Origin: Lysobacteraceae bacterium
GTDB taxonomy: Bacteria > Pseudomonadota > Gammaproteobacteria > Xanthomonadales > Wenzhouxiangellaceae
Direction of reading: 5' to 3'
DNA: 9,579 nt
NCBI GenBank assembly: GCA_020201235.1
Contig: JAIVHD010000292.1
Span: 1-9,579, forward strand
The translations under genes and the position numbers were made by a program. A model generated the notes under the pieces. It was given only the letters and a program-made list of their open reading frames with translations, did not search any database and was not told where the DNA came from. Shown in pieces: positions 5,913 to 9,579 of this stretch; position 1 is the stretch's first letter, and every line of letters begins with the position of its first letter.

Positions 5913-6686
5913 ATGTATGCAAAGCCAGTTTTTCTGACGATCAGTTTTATTCTCGCCATCTGCAGCCTGGCACTCGCGGCTGCCGGTGGGCCTTCTTCCG
6001 AGCCTTACAAAAATGAAGCCGAGCCCCGCCAGACCGGCGAACCCGCAGCAGGCCGTGCCACCCTGACTCCGGAAAGCACTTTGACGCAGCCTCAAACAAC
6101 GCTTGTAGGCGGACACCGAATCTCATATCTCGATCAGGGCGAAGGGCCAGTCGTGCTCTTGCTACATGGCATCCCAACGAACAATCTGATGTGGCGCAAG
6201 GTTGTTCCCGCCTTGTCCGATCGCTTTCGCGTCATCGCGCCGGATCTGCTCAACTTCGGGCAATCCGCGCGACCCGAGATTGCCGATGTGTCGATCAACG
6301 CCCAGCGGCGAATGGTCTTTGGCCTGATGGATTCGCTTGGCATCGGCCGGGCGCACCTGGTGGCCCACGACATCGGCGGCGGCGTCGCCCAGCTGATGGC
6401 GGTCGAACACCCCGAGCGTATCGATCGACTGATACTGATTGACGCAGTTTCCTTCGATTCCTGGCCGGTTCCCGAATTCGAGCCCTTGCAGCAACCCGGA
6501 GCCGAGGGCCAGATGCAACTTGAGCAATTCGTCGGAATGATCCGGTCCTTCATGCCGCAAGGCGTGGTCGATCAGTCCGTTATGACCGAATCGGTTATCG
6601 ATTTATATGCAAATCCGTGGTCCAGCGAGGCGGGCAAGCGCGCTTTTTTCCGCAATCTTCGGCGTCAGTTTCTGTCCGACGAATAG
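5913..6686 (+). CDS. Exported alpha/beta hydrolase with Asp nucleophile, C-terminally truncated
   Basis: The 257-residue product starts with a signal peptide (FLTISFILAICSLALAAA, cleavage near residue 23) and a linker, then an alpha/beta hydrolase domain from about residue 63. The oxyanion-hole motif HGIPTNNLMW (85-94) and PDLLNFGQS (110-118) are in place. The nucleophile elbow reads AHDIGGG (151-157), so Asp153 replaces the usual Ser, as in haloalkane dehalogenases and epoxide hydrolases. However, the Trp that normally follows this Asp is Ile154, and the Asn of the dehalogenase HGNP motif is Ile87, so halide-stabilising residues are missing. The protein stops inside or just after the cap region at RNLRRQFLSDE. 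The strands carrying the catalytic acid and His are absent; relatives usually continue for another 80-100 residues. It is therefore probably inactive unless it has another role. The start is supported by AAGGAG 6 bases upstream. Confidence 0.85.
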   Translation: MYAKPVFLTISFILAICSLALAAAGGPSSEPYKNEAEPRQTGEPAAGRATLTPESTLTQPQTTLVGGHRISYLDQGEGPVVLLLHGIPTNNLMWRKVVPALSDRFRVIAPDLLNFGQSARPEIADVSINAQRRMVFGLMDSLGIGRAHLVAHDIGGGVAQLMAVEHPERIDRLILIDAVSFDSWPVPEFEPLQQPGAEGQMQLEQFVGMIRSFMPQGVVDQSVMTESVIDLYANPWSSEAGKRAFFRNLRRQFLSDE

Positions 6687-6824
6687 GCCGGGTCACGCCT
6701 TTTCTGCGGCATGAGTACCGAGCAATGTCGTACCATCCGTGCGGCCTGCGAAAAGCACAGCCTCTATGCTATCGTTGAAAATCTGCGGCTGGCGCACAAG
6801 CCTGCCGCCTTTGACCCGGATTGA
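6687..6824 (+). pseudogene. Possible same-frame remnant of the hydrolase C-terminus after TAG stop
   Basis: Reading on in the hydrolase frame past the TAG at 6684-6686 gives 45 more sense codons up to TGA at 6822-6824. The stretch EKHSLYAIVENLRLAHKPAA has the general look of the hydrolase segment where a helix leads into the strand before the catalytic acid. The match is weak and the expected WGxxD and terminal His motifs are not present. An ATG at 6711 could start a separate 37-residue ORF, but no ribosome site supports it. The TetR start follows this TGA by 16 bases, an operon-like spacing. Confidence 0.3.
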
Positions 6825-6840
6825 CAATGAAAATAAAGGC

Positions 6841-7416
6841 ATGACCAGCACTGCTCGCGAACAACTCCTGGAAACCGCCGTGCGCCTGTTCTACGAACAC
6901 GGTTGCACGGCGACCGGAATCGACCGATTGCTCGCAGAATCAGGGGTCGCCAAGATGACGCTGTACAAGAACTTCGGATCCAAGGGCAACCTGATTCTGG
7001 CGGCGACACAGCGCATGCGCGACCAGCACCATGCCCGCATGAAGGACTACATTGAGGCCAGGGCCAAAACACCGCGCGACAAGATCATGGCGTTGTTCGA
7101 CTTCATCGACGACTGGGTCTCAAGCGATGATTTCCATGGTTGCCCGTTTATCAACGTCGCGACCGAATTCGGCGATCTGGAGCACCCAGCGCATCGTGCA
7201 GCGGCCTTGTACAAGCGCGAGCAGCGCGACTATTTCATGCGTCTGGCGAGAATGGCCGGCATGGCCGAGCCTGAGGAATTGGTCGACAAGCTGGTCTTGC
7301 TGATCGAAGGCGCGGTGGTCCTTTCACATGTCGGCGGCGACCGCAAATCGATCGCTATTGCACGTGCGATGGCGCAGCAGCTGCTGGACGACTCTCCAGG
7401 AGTCTGCCGGACTTAA
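6841..7416 (+). CDS. TetR/AcrR-family transcriptional regulator (NemR/AcuR-like architecture)
   Basis: This 191-residue protein is a probable repressor of its own cluster. The TetR HTH domain covers about residues 5-52: REQLLETAVRLFYEHGCTATG, then GIDRLLAESGVAKMTLYKNFGSKGNLI. The ligand-binding domain has the GCPFINVATEFGD segment at about 100-112. The GC-x-F-x-N-x-x-x-E pattern is common in TetR proteins of the NemR/AcuR kind; the Cys next to Gly (C101) may matter for ligand or electrophile sensing, which is inference. ATG 6841 is chosen because family members begin close to the HTH. The AAGG at 6836-6839 is too near to be a good ribosome site, so translation may be coupled to an upstream short frame; an ATG at 6827 opens a 5-codon frame whose stop overlaps this start. 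It is the last gene of the cluster behind the tandem AGACCGGTCT operators. Confidence 0.93.
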   Translation: MTSTAREQLLETAVRLFYEHGCTATGIDRLLAESGVAKMTLYKNFGSKGNLILAATQRMRDQHHARMKDYIEARAKTPRDKIMALFDFIDDWVSSDDFHGCPFINVATEFGDLEHPAHRAAALYKREQRDYFMRLARMAGMAEPEELVDKLVLLIEGAVVLSHVGGDRKSIAIARAMAQQLLDDSPGVCRT

Positions 7417-7488
7417 CGCTGACCGATTGTTGATCGACTGCTGCGGCAAAGTCGAATTGACCCAGATTCGGCAACCGTTTTTCGAGAC

Positions 7489-7524
7489 AAAAAAAATCGG
7501 GCCAGGCCTGGGGCCTGACCCGAT
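7489..7524 (-). terminator. Rho-independent terminator of the Tat-exported protein gene
   Basis: On the minus strand a 13-bp stem (arms 7512-7524 and 7496-7508, one G-T wobble, loop of 3) is followed by eight T residues (the A-run 7489-7496 on the + strand). It lies about 45 bp beyond the stop codon of the 7568-9175 gene. On the + strand no T-run follows, so it should not stop transcripts of the TetR gene efficiently, although convergent transcripts meet here. Confidence 0.9.
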
Positions 7525-7567
7525 CTGCCATTGATCGGCTAGGTCAACCTGTCAGCACGAGGCCGGA

Positions 7568-9175
7568 TCAGTTGAACGCTCCGTTTCCTGGCGGGTTCAC
7601 ACCGGTCGGATCAGCCGGGTTGGCAAGGAAGCCCATGCCCGGAATGGTCCAGTTGATGTTGCCGAAGTTCGGCTGTGTCGGATCGCCCAGCGCGGTGGTA
7701 TTCAGACGCGGCGGCCACAACAGGAAGTTGCGGAAGCTGTAGGTCGTAATACCATCGTAGCGGACCGAACGCGGGTAAGAGGTACCGTGCACGCGACCAT
7801 ACTGGTTTGCGCTCGGGACGTTCTGCTCGTTGTCGAGTTCCGCGTTGGCCGGATCGGGGAAGCCGGAAATCACACCATGCGAATCGTGCATGCCAATACC
7901 GCCATCGGAAGGATCGCCGGTCGGCGAGCTGTCCATGTCGGCGCGCGACTTGATCTCGACACTGCCCGGGTTCGGCAGCAGATCACACGGGAACGACTCC
8001 GGAACACCATCGGCCGGACGAATGCCCTCGCCCGGGTTCGCAGCCGAGCCATCGGCAGCAGCCAAAACCTTGGTCAGATCGATGGTGGTCGACGGATCGA
8101 CTGCATCGACATCAATGCCGGCGATCGGCGCAACTCGACGCCACCACTGACCCCAGTACGGTCCGACGCCGGTCGGGCCGGTCGTGGTTGATCCACCGTG
8201 GGCACCGCGCTTGGCCGGGCTGGGTGCGGTCGTGCCACTCAGCGGACGGGCCGGATCGGTCGGGGTCGTGAACGGACGTTCGCCGCGGCGAACCGCCTGG
8301 ATGTCGGCAAGAATGTCCATTGACTGGACGACGCCACCCCAGGTACCGCCGTCACGAACCTTATTGAAGCCGGAACGCGCAACAACGGTGTAGGCGGTAT
8401 CCGGAGCCAGCAGGGTCGGTGCCATGCGTGCGTAGCCGGTTACGTTGCCGTCATCGTCGAAGGCTACGGCGTAGCGCGGCGACAGCAGGCTGTATTGATT
8501 GTCTGCATCCGGGCTGCCCGGATACTGGTACGTATAGGCACCACCAAAGGGCTGGATACCATCGGCTGCAGGATCGTCAAAGTCCAGACCCCACACACGG
8601 CGTGCCCAGTTGATATAAGCCCACATGTCGTCACGGATTGCCGCATCGCTGAGCGGGTTCTCGGGGGTACGCAGATCACGCAGCCAGAACTCGGCCGAGC
8701 GCTCGGGGATTTCGTTGCCGCCGACGCCGCTTGGAACCGGTCCGAGCGGTTCGCCGGTGTCGTCAGCAATTGGCGGGACAACGCCGGACGAGGCCGGGTC
8801 TTGCAGCGAGAGCTGCTCAAACAGACCGCTGGTGTTGGAGAACTGGCCGTTCGGAAACGTCGGCGACAGCGGGTCAATGCCCTGAACGCCTTCCGCCATA
8901 TAGCAAAGCGCGAAGTCAAAGCCACCGAAGGGACGCTCTGGCAGGCGGGTCCACTGGCCGAAATACTTCGGAATCGTGCGGAAGAATCCGACCGAGCGCG
9001 GCTGCATGCCCGTAAACAGGCCGGGCGGACCGGCCTGGAAGGACTGCGCTTGCGCGCTGCCCATCGGGCCGAGAATGCCGGTGGACGCAAGGCCCAGGCC
9101 TGCGGCTCCAACGCCTACGGTTGTCATGAACTTCCGGCGGTCCATCGTGCCGGATTTAGATTGTTGGTCTGTCAT
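7568..9175 (-). CDS. Tat-exported protein of unknown function, 535 residues
   Basis: The N-terminus has a classic twin-arginine signal: DRRKFMTT at residues 12-19, a weakly hydrophobic Gly/Ala-rich segment and an AQA-Q cleavage site near residue 43. The protein is therefore probably exported already folded, perhaps with a cofactor. The mature part of about 490 residues is rich in Gly, Pro, Asp and aromatic residues, has only two cysteines and lacks transmembrane segments. I recognise no family or catalytic motif. Conspicuous segments are FRTIPKYFGQWTRLPERPFG near the start, the Trp-rich GVGPYWGQWWRRVAPIAGID past the middle and RSVRYDGITTYSFRNFLLWP near the end. The start at 9175 is backed by GAGG 7 bases upstream; Met11 is a possible internal start that would keep the Tat motif. 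It is monocistronic, with its own promoter and terminator. Extracytoplasmic binding or enzymatic function is possible but unproven. Confidence 0.88.
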   Translation of the reverse strand: MTDQQSKSGTMDRRKFMTTVGVGAAGLGLASTGILGPMGSAQAQSFQAGPPGLFTGMQPRSVGFFRTIPKYFGQWTRLPERPFGGFDFALCYMAEGVQGIDPLSPTFPNGQFSNTSGLFEQLSLQDPASSGVVPPIADDTGEPLGPVPSGVGGNEIPERSAEFWLRDLRTPENPLSDAAIRDDMWAYINWARRVWGLDFDDPAADGIQPFGGAYTYQYPGSPDADNQYSLLSPRYAVAFDDDGNVTGYARMAPTLLAPDTAYTVVARSGFNKVRDGGTWGGVVQSMDILADIQAVRRGERPFTTPTDPARPLSGTTAPSPAKRGAHGGSTTTGPTGVGPYWGQWWRRVAPIAGIDVDAVDPSTTIDLTKVLAAADGSAANPGEGIRPADGVPESFPCDLLPNPGSVEIKSRADMDSSPTGDPSDGGIGMHDSHGVISGFPDPANAELDNEQNVPSANQYGRVHGTSYPRSVRYDGITTYSFRNFLLWPPRLNTTALGDPTQPNFGNINWTIPGMGFLANPADPTGVNPPGNGAFN

Positions 9176-9314
9176 AAGTCTACCTCGTCTTCTTGTGGGG
9201 TCGTAAAACCAGCACTCCGCTCCGAACTCCGACCAGTCGACGGCATCATCTGTCGTCGCTCAGAGCATCGCGCTGGAAATTGCTTAAATCGAGTCCTGTT
9301 GCGCTCGTGGTCTT

Positions 9315-9344
9315 TTTATAGCATCTGCTATATAATTAAGTCAA
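9315..9344 (-). promoter_or_regulatory. Promoter of the Tat-exported protein gene with embedded palindrome
   Basis: On the minus strand TTGACT (9344-9339) and TATAAA (9320-9315) are 18 bp apart, a good sigma70-type promoter about 140 bp before the start codon. A perfect inverted repeat TATAGCA-tc-TGCTATA (9317-9332 as read on the + strand) overlaps the -10 box and spacer. A bound regulator there would block RNA polymerase, so repression is plausible. The regulator is unknown; the motif does not resemble the TetR-type operators in this window. Confidence 0.7.
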
Positions 9345-9351
9345 ATGATTT

Positions 9352-9400
9352 CTGGAAAATGCGCAAAAAAAAATCAAGCCGCTCTGATTTTCATTTCCAG
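9352..9400. repeat. Nested inverted repeats in the divergent intergenic region
   Basis: CTGGAAA (9352-9358) pairs with TTTCCAG (9394-9400), and inside it AAAATCA (9370-9376) pairs with TGATTTT (9385-9391) around an 8-base loop. The stems are AT-rich and lie between the divergent genes at 9175 and 9503, upstream of the -35 box of the minus-strand promoter. A regulator site or leader hairpin for the + strand gene is possible. Apart from this and the promoter at 9315-9344, I see nothing definite in the 9176-9502 gap. Confidence 0.4.
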
Positions 9401-9502
9401 ATGGCCCCAATCGACCATGAAATCGATGCACAGATTGAATTTTTCGTGGCGTATCATTCAAGCGCGTGTCATCTGGCAACTACTTTTTTAGGAGAATTCG
9501 TT

Positions 9503-9579
9503 ATGCCTTCAAGTGGAATTATCGACAAGCAAACCTTCGACCAGGGTCAGCGCACGCTCTTGATTCGACAGGGTGTTCG
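9503..9579 (+). CDS. N-terminal 25 codons of an unidentified protein (3' truncated by window edge)
   Basis: ATG 9503 follows AGGAGA (9490-9495) with 7-base spacing, a strong ribosome site, and the frame stays open to the end of the window. The visible N-terminus starts MPSSGIIDKQTFDQ and continues GQRTLLIRQGV, polar and without a signal peptide, so the product is probably cytosolic. Too little is visible to assign a family. It is transcribed divergently from the Tat-exported protein gene, with about 327 bp between the two starts. Confidence 0.72.
   Translation, partial: MPSSGIIDKQTFDQGQRTLLIRQGV

Noticed and set aside
5913..6686. Annotation as a functional haloalkane dehalogenase
   Set aside because: The Trp next to the nucleophile and the halide-binding Asn are both Ile, and the catalytic acid and His region is missing.
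6827..6844. Five-codon frame MKIKA overlapping the TetR start as ATGA
   Set aside because: Too short to claim as a gene. It is kept only as a possible translational-coupling leader in the TetR entry.
9370..9391. AAAATCA/TGATTTT stem with adjacent A-run as a minus-strand terminator
   Set aside because: The stem is almost wholly A-T and the position lies upstream of a minus-strand promoter with no gene to terminate.

Overview
The window looks like chromosomal DNA from a moderately GC-rich proteobacterium, most likely a gammaproteobacterium. The truncated first gene closely follows enterobacterial-type thioredoxin reductase. Shine-Dalgarno sites, sigma70-like promoters, Rho-independent terminators, a Tat signal and two TetR regulators all fit that placement. 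The species cannot be named from sequence alone.

Layout. (1) Positions 1-676: 3' end of trxB. (2) 716-1451: a TetR regulator of the ComR-like type with a clear promoter and a palindromic, probably autoregulatory operator. (3) 1452-1890: a gene-free stretch rich in short hairpins. (4) 1891-4575: a tight same-strand cluster of a zinc-less MDR/quinone oxidoreductase, an exported protein of unknown function with a SHOCT-like C-terminus, and a glutathione S-transferase. It closes with a strong terminator (4779-4817). (5) 4579-4996: two unrelated, near-palindromic elements of about 180 bp, one on each side of that terminator. The first is MITE-like, with 35-bp terminal inverted repeats that differ at one position. 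(6) 5063-7416: a second same-strand cluster headed by two identical AGACCGGTCT operators exactly 30 bp apart. It holds a small secreted protein with a threefold repeat, an exported but C-terminally truncated alpha/beta hydrolase, and a second TetR regulator that probably binds the operators. (7) 7568-9175 on the minus strand: a 535-residue Tat-exported protein of unrecognised family, with its own promoter, operator-like palindrome and terminator. (8) 9503-9579: the first 25 codons of another + strand gene.

Functionally, the trxB, MDR reductase, GST and two TetR genes suggest a detoxification or electrophile/redox-stress neighbourhood. That is inference from family membership; no substrate can be read from the sequence. 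The least explained items are the repeat-bearing secreted protein, the Tat-exported 535-residue protein, the SHOCT-like exported protein and the two palindromic elements. No rRNA, tRNA, CRISPR array or transposase gene was seen.
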